DNA of 9,075 bases, from positions 1 to 9,075 of the forward strand of contig CALPLN020000074.1 in the NCBI GenBank assembly GCA_943324415.2, in the 5' to 3' direction. This DNA is from Sediminibacterium ginsengisoli (GTDB lineage Bacteria > Bacteroidota > Bacteroidia > Chitinophagales > Chitinophagaceae). This document shows positions 1 to 7,625 of this stretch, piece after piece. The notes under the pieces were generated by a model. That model had not been told where the DNA came from, did no database searches, and saw only the letters and a list, made by a program, of their open reading frames with translations. The position numbers were made by a program, and so were the translations under genes. Numbering within the stretch: the stretch's first letter is position 1; each line of letters starts with the position of its first letter.

Positions 1-1185
1 TATAAATCGACAAAGTACTATTGGCCAAAACTAGAACAGCCCGCTTTGTTGCTTGCTATTGGTTGCTTATGTATTGCTTTATACCTATCCTTTTTCTTTC
101 AACATAAAGTAAAGTGGGCGGGATGCATACCTACACTTATTGTCATCTTATGGGGCGTATCTGTTTCGCAATTTGAGGATACAAGTTCGTTTTTTAGTAA
201 AATGGTGTCAGCAAAATGGGTCATTGAAACAAGGGTCTACTTTATTTCAAAAATAGATCGTTCATTCACAAATCCCGAATCTGGCAGGTTTGCCAAAAGC
301 TTGTTATTTGGTACAAAAACAGACATGTCCCAACCCCTTAAAAATGCCTACCAACAACTTGGTATTTTGCATATTATCGCCATCAGCGGCATGCATTTAG
401 ATATTTTATTTAAACTGCTAGAAAAATTGACTGCTTGGTTGCCCAATAAAATCTGGGCAAGTTGGACAAAACTAATTAGCCTACTTTTAATTGTCTGGAC
501 TTATACCTTTATTGCACATGCTGGACCATCTGTTGTTCGTGCAAGTTTATTTTTTAGCATGCTATTGATTGGCCGTTTTTTTTATTTAAATATATTTTCA
601 CTCAATACAATAAGTACGGGAATACTACTAGTGCTACTTTATAACGGTCAACTGATAACAGAAATTGGATTACAGCTATCCTATGCTGCAGTTTTAGGTA
701 TCCATTTTTTTTACAAGCCTTTATTGCAGTTAGTTCCTATGGACAATCAATTACTACAAATTGCCTGGAGCAATCTAGCCCTCTCTATGGCTGCACAATT
801 AACTACCTTACCCATCCTTTTATATTATTTTCATACGAGTTCAAGCCTGTCAATTATTGGCAACTTCCTATTTGTTCCTGCAAGTAGCATATTGCTTTAT
901 GCCTTATTGGGATTTATTATTTTACCAGATTTTGGAGGCATACAAGGCATGATTGCCAAAGGAATTAGTTGGTATATTGAAATGATGCAACAAAGTATTG
1001 GAGGTATTTTTCAATTTTTGCAAATTGAGGACCGAACATACAATTTGGGAATTGCCGGTTTGCTCTTTTACTATTTTTGCCTTTTTGTAGGCTTAAAATG
1101 GCTTCAAAAAAAAGACCCCACTAGTTTGATGCTACTGCTAACAGGCAGTTGTATATATAGTTTCATAAAGTTATTCAGCCTTTAA
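1..1185 (+). CDS. comEC: ComEC/Rec2 family competence protein, C-terminal part (5' end outside window)
   Basis: This is an inner-membrane channel protein that carries single-stranded DNA into the cytoplasm during natural transformation. The frame is open from base 1, so the gene enters from the left and about 394 residues are visible. Counting from the first visible codon, an N-terminal pair of hydrophobic segments is followed by the Competence domain. Its signatures are LLFGTKTDM near 101-109, ISGMH at 128-132 (the family's ISGLH), GPSVVRAS at 175-182, LSYAAVLGI at 226-234 and a TLPILLYYF segment near 270. Several further membrane helices follow. The protein ends soon after the last helix, with no metallo-beta-lactamase domain and almost no tail. 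The DUF4131-type N-terminal region would lie upstream. ISGMHLDIL has Asp where Gly is common. Family assignment is firm; actual competence is inference. Confidence 0.88.
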   Translation, partial: YKSTKYYWPKLEQPALLLAIGCLCIALYLSFFFQHKVKWAGCIPTLIVILWGVSVSQFEDTSSFFSKMVSAKWVIETRVYFISKIDRSFTNPESGRFAKSLLFGTKTDMSQPLKNAYQQLGILHIIAISGMHLDILFKLLEKLTAWLPNKIWASWTKLISLLLIVWTYTFIAHAGPSVVRASLFFSMLLIGRFFYLNIFSLNTISTGILLVLLYNGQLITEIGLQLSYAAVLGIHFFYKPLLQLVPMDNQLLQIAWSNLALSMAAQLTTLPILLYYFHTSSSLSIIGNFLFVPASSILLYALLGFIILPDFGGIQGMIAKGISWYIEMMQQSIGGIFQFLQIEDRTYNLGIAGLLFYYFCLFVGLKWLQKKDPTSLMLLLTGSCIYSFIKLFSL

Positions 1186-1230
1186 GCCAATTTGTGGAAA
1201 ATCCGAGCCGGTCAAAAAAGAAGAAGCTTG

Positions 1231-1238
1231 TACCTTTG
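1231..1238 (+). promoter_or_regulatory. Candidate Bacteroidota -7 element TACCTTTG before purH
   Basis: TACCTTTG matches the Bacteroidota sigma factor -7 consensus TAnnTTTG exactly and lies 3 bases upstream of the preferred purH ATG at 1242. I see no TTG/TTTG -33 partner at the expected 19-21 base spacing; the nearest TTTG, at 1191-1194, is too far. If active, it would start transcription at or almost at the ATG and give a leaderless or near-leaderless mRNA. Transcription from the comEC side may also serve the gene. Confidence 0.4.
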
Positions 1239-1241
1239 CAT

Positions 1242-2726
1242 ATGGAAAAGAAAATACAATCCGCCTTAATTTCTGTTTTTTACAAAGATGGTTTAGAACC
1301 ATTGGCTAGAACCCTTCACCAATTGAATATTACGATATACTCTACTGGAGGAACTCAAAAATTTTTAGAGGACTTAGGTATCCCCTGTGTGGCGGTTGAA
1401 TCCGTGACTGGCTATCCCTCCATTTTAGGTGGACGTGTAAAAACTTTACACCCTTCTGTTTTTGGAGGTATTTTAGGAAGAAGATATGAGGCGCAAGATT
1501 TGCAGGAAATGGAGGAGTTCAAAATTCCAGCAATTGATCTTGTAATTGTTGATTTATACCCTTTTGAAGAAACACTAAGAACAACATCAGAGGAAAAAGC
1601 AATTATCGAAAAAATCGATATTGGTGGTCCTTCAATGATTAGAGCTGCAGCAAAAAATTTCAGAGACCTCACCGTACTTGCTGCAAAAGAGGATTATTCG
1701 GTTTTAAATCAAATGTTAATTGAACAGCAGGGAAATACTAGCTTGGATCAAAGAAAAGCATTTGCAGCAAAAGCTTTCGAAGTAGTCATGCATTATGATA
1801 TAGCAATCAGTAATTATTTTAATCCTGCTACAAGTAAGACTTTGCGTTATGGCGAAAATCCACATCAGGTAGCTACTTTCTATGGCAATCTAGATGCTTG
1901 GTTCACCCAATTAAATGGCAAAGAATTGTCTTACAATAATTTAGTAGATGTAGATGCAGCCATAGCTTTAATACAAGATTTACCAACAACAAGCTTTGCC
2001 ATCATCAAACATACGAATGTATGTGGTGTAGCGCAAAGAGAAACAGTTTTTGCAAGTTGGGAAGCGGCTTTAGCTGGAGATCCTGAAAGTGCTTTTGGCG
2101 GTGTATTGGTAACCAACGGAAAAATTGATAAAGCAACAGCCGAAGCGATTCAGGAAATATTCTTTGAAGTATTAATTGCCCCTGGTTACGATGCAGAAGC
2201 ATTGACTATTTTATCGACAAAGAAAAATCGAATTTTACTAGAGACTAAGCCAGGCATGCATTTTCATCCGACTCAAAAAAAATCAATTCTTAACGGAAGT
2301 TTAGAACAAGGTTTGGATACAGGAAATTATACCAATTGGGAAGAGGTAGGCGCAAGACCATGTACTGAAAACGAAAAAGCAGATTTGATTTTTGGGAATA
2401 TCCTATGTAAGCATCTAAAGAGCAATGCGATTGCCTTAGTGAAAAACAAACAGCTTGTGGGCAAAGGTTGTGGTCAAACGTCTAGAATCGATGCTTTGAG
2501 ACAAGCGATTGAAAAAGCAAAGCAATTTAATTTTGAACTTAAAGGGGCTAGCCTTGCATCTGATGCTTTTTTCCCATTTGACGATTGTGTGAAAATTGCA
2601 CAAGAAGCAGGTATTGAAGCATTTATTCAACCAGGTGGTTCTGTGAGAGATAAAGATAGTGTTGCTTATTGTCAAGCACATGGATTGGCCATGGTGATTA
2701 CAGGCCTAAGACATTTCAAACACTAA
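1242..2726 (+). CDS. purH: Bifunctional AICAR formyltransferase / IMP cyclohydrolase (PurH)
   Basis: PurH catalyses the last two steps of de novo purine synthesis in the cytoplasm. It formylates AICAR with 10-formyl-THF, then closes the ring to give IMP. From the ATG at 1242 it has 494 residues, close to the family's usual length of just over 500. The N-terminal IMP cyclohydrolase (MGS-like fold) shows STGGT at 34-38, GYPSILGGRVKTLHP at 57-71 and IDIGGPSMIRAAAKN at 125-139. The C-terminal transformylase shows LRYGENPHQ at 201-209, the Lys-His pair K256-H257 in IIKHTNVCG, DPESAFGG at 280-287 and QPGGSVRD at 463-470. A GTG at 1194 would add 16 lysine-rich residues; homologues, as I recall them, begin at MxKKIxSALISV, so I prefer 1242. 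The gene lies 56 bases after comEC and 9 bases before the transporter. It appears intact. Confidence 0.97.
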   Translation: MEKKIQSALISVFYKDGLEPLARTLHQLNITIYSTGGTQKFLEDLGIPCVAVESVTGYPSILGGRVKTLHPSVFGGILGRRYEAQDLQEMEEFKIPAIDLVIVDLYPFEETLRTTSEEKAIIEKIDIGGPSMIRAAAKNFRDLTVLAAKEDYSVLNQMLIEQQGNTSLDQRKAFAAKAFEVVMHYDIAISNYFNPATSKTLRYGENPHQVATFYGNLDAWFTQLNGKELSYNNLVDVDAAIALIQDLPTTSFAIIKHTNVCGVAQRETVFASWEAALAGDPESAFGGVLVTNGKIDKATAEAIQEIFFEVLIAPGYDAEALTILSTKKNRILLETKPGMHFHPTQKKSILNGSLEQGLDTGNYTNWEEVGARPCTENEKADLIFGNILCKHLKSNAIALVKNKQLVGKGCGQTSRIDALRQAIEKAKQFNFELKGASLASDAFFPFDDCVKIAQEAGIEAFIQPGGSVRDKDSVAYCQAHGLAMVITGLRHFKH

Positions 2727-2735
2727 GAGCGTCGA

Positions 2736-3662
2736 ATGTCAAATCAAAATAAAGCCTACTTCGCATTAGCAGTTACAAGTATTGTCTGGGGTACCACTTG
2801 GGTAGCTAGCAAGATGGGCATTTCGCATATGCCTGCATTTGAATTGGCAAGTATCCGACAATTTTTGGGAGGCAGTTTGTATGTCAGCTTTTTTTTAATT
2901 AAAGGAGAGCAACTGCCAACGAAAAAACAATTTCTTTGGCTACTAGGCATGTCACTTTTAATGTTTGTCTCTTCCAATGGGATTGCCACATATGGCTTAC
3001 AATTCATCACAAGTGGACTCGCTGCGCTCATTGCAGCCCTTTACCCATTGTCGGTCGTATTGATTGAAAGATATTATTATAAAGCAATCATTATTACACC
3101 CAAAACCTTGATAGGCTTGTGTCTTGGATTGTTGGGCATTGGCTTTATTTTTTATAAAGACAGTCTATCCTTACATGGAAGTAACTATATATTAGGTGTG
3201 GGGCTTTCTTTGTTGGCAATGATTACTTGGAGTATCGGTTCTATTATCATCTCAAGAACAAAAATTAAAATCAACGCATACAATTCAATTGGTTGGCAGA
3301 TGCTAATAAGTGCATTGATCATGGGATGTATCACCTTAATTAGCGGGGATTATGTTCCATTGCATCAAATACCTGCTATATCCTGGGGCGTGATCGTGTA
3401 TATGGTCATTGGAGGATCTGTATTTGCTTTTATTTCATTCATTTATAGCATGAAGCACTTGAAATCGTCTATTGCTTCCTTATATGCCTATATCAATCCA
3501 ATTGTTGCGATATGGGTAGGCTCAATTTTATTAAATGAGCAAATGACCTGGAACAATATTGTAGGAACCGTATGCACGTTAATTGGCGTATACTTGGTCA
3601 ACAAAAGCTTAAAGGATCAAAAGGATCCGGTGAATGCGATTTCAGATGCCGACGCCATGTAA
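2736..3662 (+). CDS. EamA/DMT-superfamily permease (10-TM drug/metabolite transporter)
   Basis: This is an inner-membrane transporter of the EamA (DUF6) family, whose members export or exchange small metabolites such as amino acids and their relatives. The substrate here is unknown. Its 308 residues hold two EamA repeats of about five helices each, roughly 8-140 and 152-290. Family marks include VWGTTWVASK at 17-26 in the first helix, ALYPLSVVLIER at 101-112 at the end of the first repeat, and YINPIVAIWVGSILLNEQ at 252-269 in the second. The tail after 290 is short, polar and cytoplasmic. The ATG follows the purH stop by 9 bases, so it is probably co-transcribed with purH. A link to purine metabolites is only a possibility suggested by that position. 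It is convergent with lutB. Confidence 0.9.
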   Translation: MSNQNKAYFALAVTSIVWGTTWVASKMGISHMPAFELASIRQFLGGSLYVSFFLIKGEQLPTKKQFLWLLGMSLLMFVSSNGIATYGLQFITSGLAALIAALYPLSVVLIERYYYKAIIITPKTLIGLCLGLLGIGFIFYKDSLSLHGSNYILGVGLSLLAMITWSIGSIIISRTKIKINAYNSIGWQMLISALIMGCITLISGDYVPLHQIPAISWGVIVYMVIGGSVFAFISFIYSMKHLKSSIASLYAYINPIVAIWVGSILLNEQMTWNNIVGTVCTLIGVYLVNKSLKDQKDPVNAISDADAM

Positions 3663-3674
3663 TTTTTTATGAAC

Positions 3675-5054
3675 TTATTTCTTGTTCTTTTCTTTCCAAA
3701 GTTGATTGAATGTCTTTGACGGGAACTGTAAAGGAGTTCTTTGTTTTGCCCAACCTTTAAATATTTTATTCACTACCCAATTCTTAATCGTTCCATTTCC
3801 TTGATTCATTAAGACCCTATTCAAAGACGCCTGTTTCCAAATCTTCCATGCAAATTCTTCGGAAAAACTACTTTCTCCAGCCACAACGGACTCCCTTCTG
3901 TTTTCCAATAAAAGCTCATGCAGGTTTATTTTAACCGGGCAAACTGCAGTGCAATTGCCGCATAAACTCGATGCAAAACTTAAATGTTTATAATCGTGCA
4001 TGCCTCTCAAGTGAGGTGTAATGACACTGCCGATTGGCCCACTATAGGTTGTTTCGTAAGCGTGTCCTCCAATATTTTTATAGATAGGGCATGCATTTAA
4101 ACAAGCCCCACAACGAATACAATAAAGTGCTTCTCTGCTCTTTGCATTGGCCAGCAAATTGGTTCTCCCATTGTCTAGCAAGATCACATACATTTCTTCT
4201 GGACCATCTTGTTCATCTGTTTGTTTAGGCCCACTGATGATACTATTGTACACGGTGACCTGTTGTCCAGTTCCATAAGTGGATAATAAAGGCCAAAATA
4301 AACCTAAGTCAGTTACTGAAGGAATGACTTTTTCAATACCAACAATGACAATATATGTTTTAGGAAAAGCTGCAGAGAGCCTTGCATTCCCTTCGTTTTC
4401 TGTTAGTGCGATACCGCCAATATCTGACAAAATAAAATTAGCGCCGGTTACACCTATTTCTGCTTGTACATATTTCTCTCTCAAATTTTTTCTAGCCACT
4501 AAGGTCATTTCCTCAGGTGTCATATTGATATCCGTACCCAATTTTTCTGCAAATAATTTAGCGACATCCTCTTTGCTTTTGTGCATTGCAGGCGTCACAA
4601 TATGATAAGGCGCTTCGCCGTCTAGTTGCTGTATGTATTCCCCTAAATCTGTCTCTACAGATTCCACACCAATGGATTCCAGGTAAGCATTTAGATGAAT
4701 TTCTTCTGTCACCATGCTCTTGCTTTTCACCAAAGTCTTACATTCCTTTTTTTTACAGATAGATCCAATAAAATCAAGCGCTTGTTCACTATCTTCTGCC
4801 CAAAATACTTTTGCTCCTCGCTTTGTAATCTGTTCTTCAAATTGAGTAAGATATAAATCTAAGTGCTCGACTGCTTCCCATTTTTTATTTTTTGCTAATG
4901 ACCTTACTTTTTCTAAATCATTGAACTGCATTTTACCCTTAGGCACAACGGCATTGTATTTCCCAATATTGAAATTGATTTTTTTTCTATGCGCAGTATC
5001 GATGGCCTTTTCGCTGCTTTTTTGATCAAATGATTCTGAGTAAATACTTTGCAT
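3675..5054 (-). CDS. LutB/LldF-type [4Fe-4S] iron-sulfur protein (lactate utilisation family)
   Basis: The 459 residues match LutB, the iron-sulfur component of the LutABC L-lactate oxidation complex. The family couples substrate oxidation to electron transfer. An LUD (DUF162) domain spans about 70-300, including IGVTGANFILSDIGGIALTEN around 200-220 and the EKVIPS segment at 241-246. Cluster 1 ligands are C312, C315, C318 and C322, followed by Pro. A second set is C365, C368 and C372, also followed by Pro. A LutB C-terminal region follows. The protein looks soluble, with no signal peptide. The start lies 6 bases after the DUF3109 stop, so the two are probably one operon. Neither lutA (CCG-domain protein) nor lutC appears in the window, so the lactate role is by homology only. 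The stop is 12 bases from that of the convergent transporter gene. Confidence 0.9.
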   Translation of the reverse strand: MQSIYSESFDQKSSEKAIDTAHRKKINFNIGKYNAVVPKGKMQFNDLEKVRSLAKNKKWEAVEHLDLYLTQFEEQITKRGAKVFWAEDSEQALDFIGSICKKKECKTLVKSKSMVTEEIHLNAYLESIGVESVETDLGEYIQQLDGEAPYHIVTPAMHKSKEDVAKLFAEKLGTDINMTPEEMTLVARKNLREKYVQAEIGVTGANFILSDIGGIALTENEGNARLSAAFPKTYIVIVGIEKVIPSVTDLGLFWPLLSTYGTGQQVTVYNSIISGPKQTDEQDGPEEMYVILLDNGRTNLLANAKSREALYCIRCGACLNACPIYKNIGGHAYETTYSGPIGSVITPHLRGMHDYKHLSFASSLCGNCTAVCPVKINLHELLLENRRESVVAGESSFSEEFAWKIWKQASLNRVLMNQGNGTIKNWVVNKIFKGWAKQRTPLQFPSKTFNQLWKEKNKK

Positions 5055-5060
5055 AAAGAC

Positions 5061-5645
5061 TTATTTATTCTCTAAATGTTTTGCAGAAGCTTCAAGTGCC
5101 TCATAAAATTCAGTTCCGTATTTTCTGATAATCGATTCTTTTAGGAAAACATAAGCAGGTACTTTCAACTTAACGCCAAGACTACAAGCTGCAGCACACA
5201 AATCTTCTCTTGGTTCATAGTTCATGTACTCAACAGATGGATCAGATTTACTTTGTTGTATTTTAATTGGGAATAAATGACAACTGATTGGCTTTTTCCA
5301 TGGTATCTTGCCATCATTATAGGCCTGTTCAAAAGCACATTTGATGATATTCTGCTCATCCTTATAGCCATAGGCACAGATGCCTCCATTGATTGTAGGC
5401 GTCACCCATCCAAATTCTCTATCATATAAAAACTTACCCACCGTTTCGACTTCTTTGATTCCCTGCTTGGTCATGTAATGTTTTACGATTTCATAAAACT
5501 CTTTGACATATTCTTTTTCTTGATTTTCCAAAGGAGCACCCGCATCCCCATCTTCACAACAGCCTCCCTTGCATTTATTTAAATCACAAACAAATTGCTC
5601 CTCCACTACTTGGTCACTTACTAAAACATGGTCGATTATAATCAT
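5061..5645 (-). CDS. DUF3109 family cysteine-rich protein
   Basis: This 194-residue protein belongs to DUF3109, a conserved Bacteroidota family of unknown biochemical function related to YkgJ-type metal/iron-sulfur binding proteins. The start MIIIDHVLVSD and the cluster CDLNKCKGGCC at 20-30 are typical. Cysteines C20, C25, C29, C30, C90, C103, C122, C150 and C154 lie in conserved-looking settings (GGICAYGY, IKCAFEQAY, PISCHLFPI, CAAAC) and probably bind a metal or Fe-S cluster; this is inference. I see no signal peptide or membrane segment, so a cytoplasmic location is likely. It is first in a two-gene unit with the LutB-like protein (6-base gap) and has its own promoter candidate at 5662-5693. 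A role in maturing or supplying metal to its partner is possible but unproven. Confidence 0.9.
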   Translation of the reverse strand: MIIIDHVLVSDQVVEEQFVCDLNKCKGGCCEDGDAGAPLENQEKEYVKEFYEIVKHYMTKQGIKEVETVGKFLYDREFGWVTPTINGGICAYGYKDEQNIIKCAFEQAYNDGKIPWKKPISCHLFPIKIQQSKSDPSVEYMNYEPREDLCAAACSLGVKLKVPAYVFLKESIIRKYGTEFYEALEASAKHLENK

Positions 5646-5661
5646 ACTAAACGGATTAAAA

Positions 5662-5693
5662 CAAAGGTATTACTAATTGATTAAGATTTCCAA
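5662..5693 (-). promoter_or_regulatory. Bacteroidota-type promoter for DUF3109-lutB
   Basis: On the minus strand, CATTG (its TTG at 5693-5691) is followed after 21 bases by TACCTTTG (5669-5662). This fits the Bacteroidota TTG / TAnnTTTG arrangement well. The transcript would start about 10 bases upstream of the DUF3109 ATG at 5645. The -33 part lies inside the last codons of gldD and the -7 part in the 35-base gap. The pair can therefore be expressed independently of mutY-gldE-gldD. Confidence 0.65.
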
Positions 5694-6271
5694 TGAAAGG
5701 TGTTGACAAGCTGTTTTAAGTCTTGGTATAAAAAATCAATCACCGGAGCAAGTGAGTCCGCATTTGGTGTTGTGTCAAAATAGAGTGCACCCCTTAAAAA
5801 ATGACGACTAGAATCTGTGATAAAAAACTGATAAGGGCTAGCCACATCTCCACCCAAATGAAAAAACACCCCTTTAAGCCCTTCTGGGGTTTCAAAAGCC
5901 GAATCTTCAATAAAACTAGCTTTATTAGAATGGTTGTTGGCGAAATTGTATGCGTCACGAACCAATACGTCTAACTTGTCTTTTTGAACGGCATTGTAAC
6001 TGATGTACAAAGTGGCATTGAGTGAAGGAAATTGCAGATTCATCCAGCCATTTTTTTGTTGGTCTATCCCATTGTAAGCCACTTTTGTATCTACGACTGC
6101 ATAAGATGGGATATCAAAAGCATAAGGCAAATCATTGACTGCATTGGGCAAATATTGCTTCTTAGGAAGCGTAATAGCAGGATAGCCCGTCGCCTTTGGC
6201 GTAAATCTTGAATTACAAGCAGTCGACCCAAGTACGACCAACACAGACAAGATGAAAAAGAATTTATACAT
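5681..6271 (-). CDS. gldD: Gliding motility lipoprotein GldD
   Basis: GldD is a lipoprotein required for gliding in Flavobacterium johnsoniae; homologues also occur in Bacteroidota not known to glide. The 196 residues begin with a signal peptide (FFFILSVLVVLGSTA) ending at a lipobox-like STAC, with C19 as the predicted lipidated residue. Ser at -3 is less usual than Leu. No acidic run follows C19, so surface export is not indicated. Family marks are FTPKATGYP at 23-31, LPYAFDIPSYA at 48-58, and the strongly conserved QFFITDSSRHFLRGALYF at 148-165 followed by TPNADSLAPV. The ATG overlaps the end of gldE by 8 bases (ATGTATAA holds both the gldD start and the gldE stop), which implies translational coupling. 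Function is by homology. Confidence 0.93.
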   Translation of the reverse strand: MYKFFFILSVLVVLGSTACNSRFTPKATGYPAITLPKKQYLPNAVNDLPYAFDIPSYAVVDTKVAYNGIDQQKNGWMNLQFPSLNATLYISYNAVQKDKLDVLVRDAYNFANNHSNKASFIEDSAFETPEGLKGVFFHLGGDVASPYQFFITDSSRHFLRGALYFDTTPNADSLAPVIDFLYQDLKQLVNTFHWKS

Positions 6272-7625
6272 TTTCTTGACTGATAGCAGTGATAGGTGTA
6301 ATAATAGACTGCACTTTATGAATTCTGTTTTTCTGTATCTCTAAAGCAGTGAAACTAAATTGTTTGTATTTGACAACTTGTTGGACTGCAGGAAATTCTC
6401 CAGCCAATTCGAGTACCAAACCTGCAACAGTATCACTCTCTCCTTTTACTGGATCAAAGAAATTAGATGGCATATCGATAAAATTACAAAAATCAATAAT
6501 AGTTGTTTTGCCTTCTATGACATAATGAAATTCATCAATTTTTTTGATCATTGACTCTTCTTCATCAAACTCATCTTTGATGTCACCCACAATTTCTTCT
6601 AAAATATCTTCTAAAGTAATGATGCCGCTTGTTCCACCAAATTCATCAACCACAATAGCAAAGTGAATGCGTTTAGATTGGAATTCTTTTAATAAATCTT
6701 CGATCATTTTTTGTTCATGAACAAACAAAGGCGATCGAATTAATTTTTGCCATTGATACCCTGCTTCTTCTTGTAGATGCGGAATCAAGTCCTTGGTATG
6801 AATCATACCTACAATGGTATCTAGGTCCTCTTTAAATACAGGGAATCGACTATAATTATGTTCTTTTACACTTTCTAATAATTCATTGTAGGTGATAGTA
6901 TCTTCGACTCCATATACATCTAGCCTTGTTTTCATGATTTGACGAACAGTGATATTCCCAAATTTTACAATGCCTTTTAAGATTTTCTTTTCGCTATCCA
7001 ATTGATTAGGCGAAGTCGTCAATTCAATGGCATGATCCAACTCCTCCATACTATAAGTATTGCCAGTATCTTTTTGTGCTAATTTTTTTTCTATCAGGTT
7101 GGTGAATTTCACCATAAGACCACTCATGCTCGAAAAGATAAAATAAACCAATTGAATGATTCCCCCGAAGTCTTGAGCAAATCGAATATTATTTTGAGTC
7201 GCCATTACCTTAGGCATGATTTCGCCAAAAAATAAAAGCAATAAAGTCACCGCTAAAACTTTAACGATGAATTCAATGCCGGGAACCGGTATTTGGTCAA
7301 ATATAAAAAGATGGTCAATTAAAATATTAGACACTAAGATGATACAAATATTAATAAAGCTATTAGCGATCAACATAGAAGTCAATAACTTCTTTGGATC
7401 TTCTAATAAGTCTACGATCCTTTTAAGTGGTCTGTGATTTTTTGTTTTTAATACTTGAATGTCTTTGTAAGACAAAGAGAAGAATGCGACTTCTGATCCC
7501 GCTATAGCAAAAGATAAAAAAAGCAAAGTAAAAAGCAGAAAAAGCAAACCTGCATCCTGTTGCATTTTTGAAATATCAAAATAAGTGGCTGCTAAAAATA
7601 TAAACTTACTCGAGTGCGCTTCCAT
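6264..7625 (-). CDS. gldE: GldE: CNNM/CBS/CorC-HlyC membrane protein, gliding-motility associated
   Basis: GldE is an inner-membrane protein of the CNNM/CorC (hemolysin-C-like) family that accompanies GldD in Bacteroidota. Relatives act in Mg2+/Co2+ export, while GldE is linked to gliding and envelope function. The 453 residues comprise a CNNM (DUF21) membrane domain at about 25-200, with GSEVAFFSLS at 43-52 and GEIMPK at 134-139; two CBS motifs at about 225-285 and 292-347, with VDEFGGTSGIITLEDILEEIVGD starting at 326; and a C-terminal CorC/HlyC domain at about 360-443, with the motif GESDTVAGLVLE. The ATG at 7625 lies within the last codons of mutY (20-base overlap). A second Met at residue 21 is possible, but the longer N-terminus is normal for GldE. 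The stop overlaps gldD. The usual ssb neighbour is not present. Confidence 0.93.
   Translation of the reverse strand: MEAHSSKFIFLAATYFDISKMQQDAGLLFLLFTLLFLSFAIAGSEVAFFSLSYKDIQVLKTKNHRPLKRIVDLLEDPKKLLTSMLIANSFINICIILVSNILIDHLFIFDQIPVPGIEFIVKVLAVTLLLLFFGEIMPKVMATQNNIRFAQDFGGIIQLVYFIFSSMSGLMVKFTNLIEKKLAQKDTGNTYSMEELDHAIELTTSPNQLDSEKKILKGIVKFGNITVRQIMKTRLDVYGVEDTITYNELLESVKEHNYSRFPVFKEDLDTIVGMIHTKDLIPHLQEEAGYQWQKLIRSPLFVHEQKMIEDLLKEFQSKRIHFAIVVDEFGGTSGIITLEDILEEIVGDIKDEFDEEESMIKKIDEFHYVIEGKTTIIDFCNFIDMPSNFFDPVKGESDTVAGLVLELAGEFPAVQQVVKYKQFSFTALEIQKNRIHKVQSIITPITAISQENV

Noticed and set aside
46..48. TTG at 46 as the comEC start
   Set aside because: The frame is open to base 1 and the ComEC family needs a longer N-terminal region, so the gene simply enters from outside the window.
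1194..1241. GTG at 1194 as the purH start, adding 16 residues
   Set aside because: The added residues are lysine-rich and, as far as I recall, not part of known PurH N-termini; the ATG at 1242 begins at the conserved sequence and follows a promoter-like element.
1412..1672. Minus-strand open frame inside purH, and similar ones at 1931-2116, 2005-2202 and 2436-2681
   Set aside because: They lie antisense to a well-conserved enzyme, show no recognisable motif and have no promoter or start context.
2756..3031. Minus-strand open frame inside the transporter gene
   Set aside because: It is an antisense shadow of conserved helices with no independent protein features.
3612..3632. GATC/GGATCC repeats near the transporter stop as a terminator
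   Set aside because: The stem would be only about 4 bp, lies inside the coding region and has no U-tract immediately after it.
4279..4605. Plus-strand open frames of 108, 64 and 73 residues inside lutB and gldE (also 6360-6554 and 7216-7437)
   Set aside because: All are antisense to intact conserved genes and read as composition artefacts.
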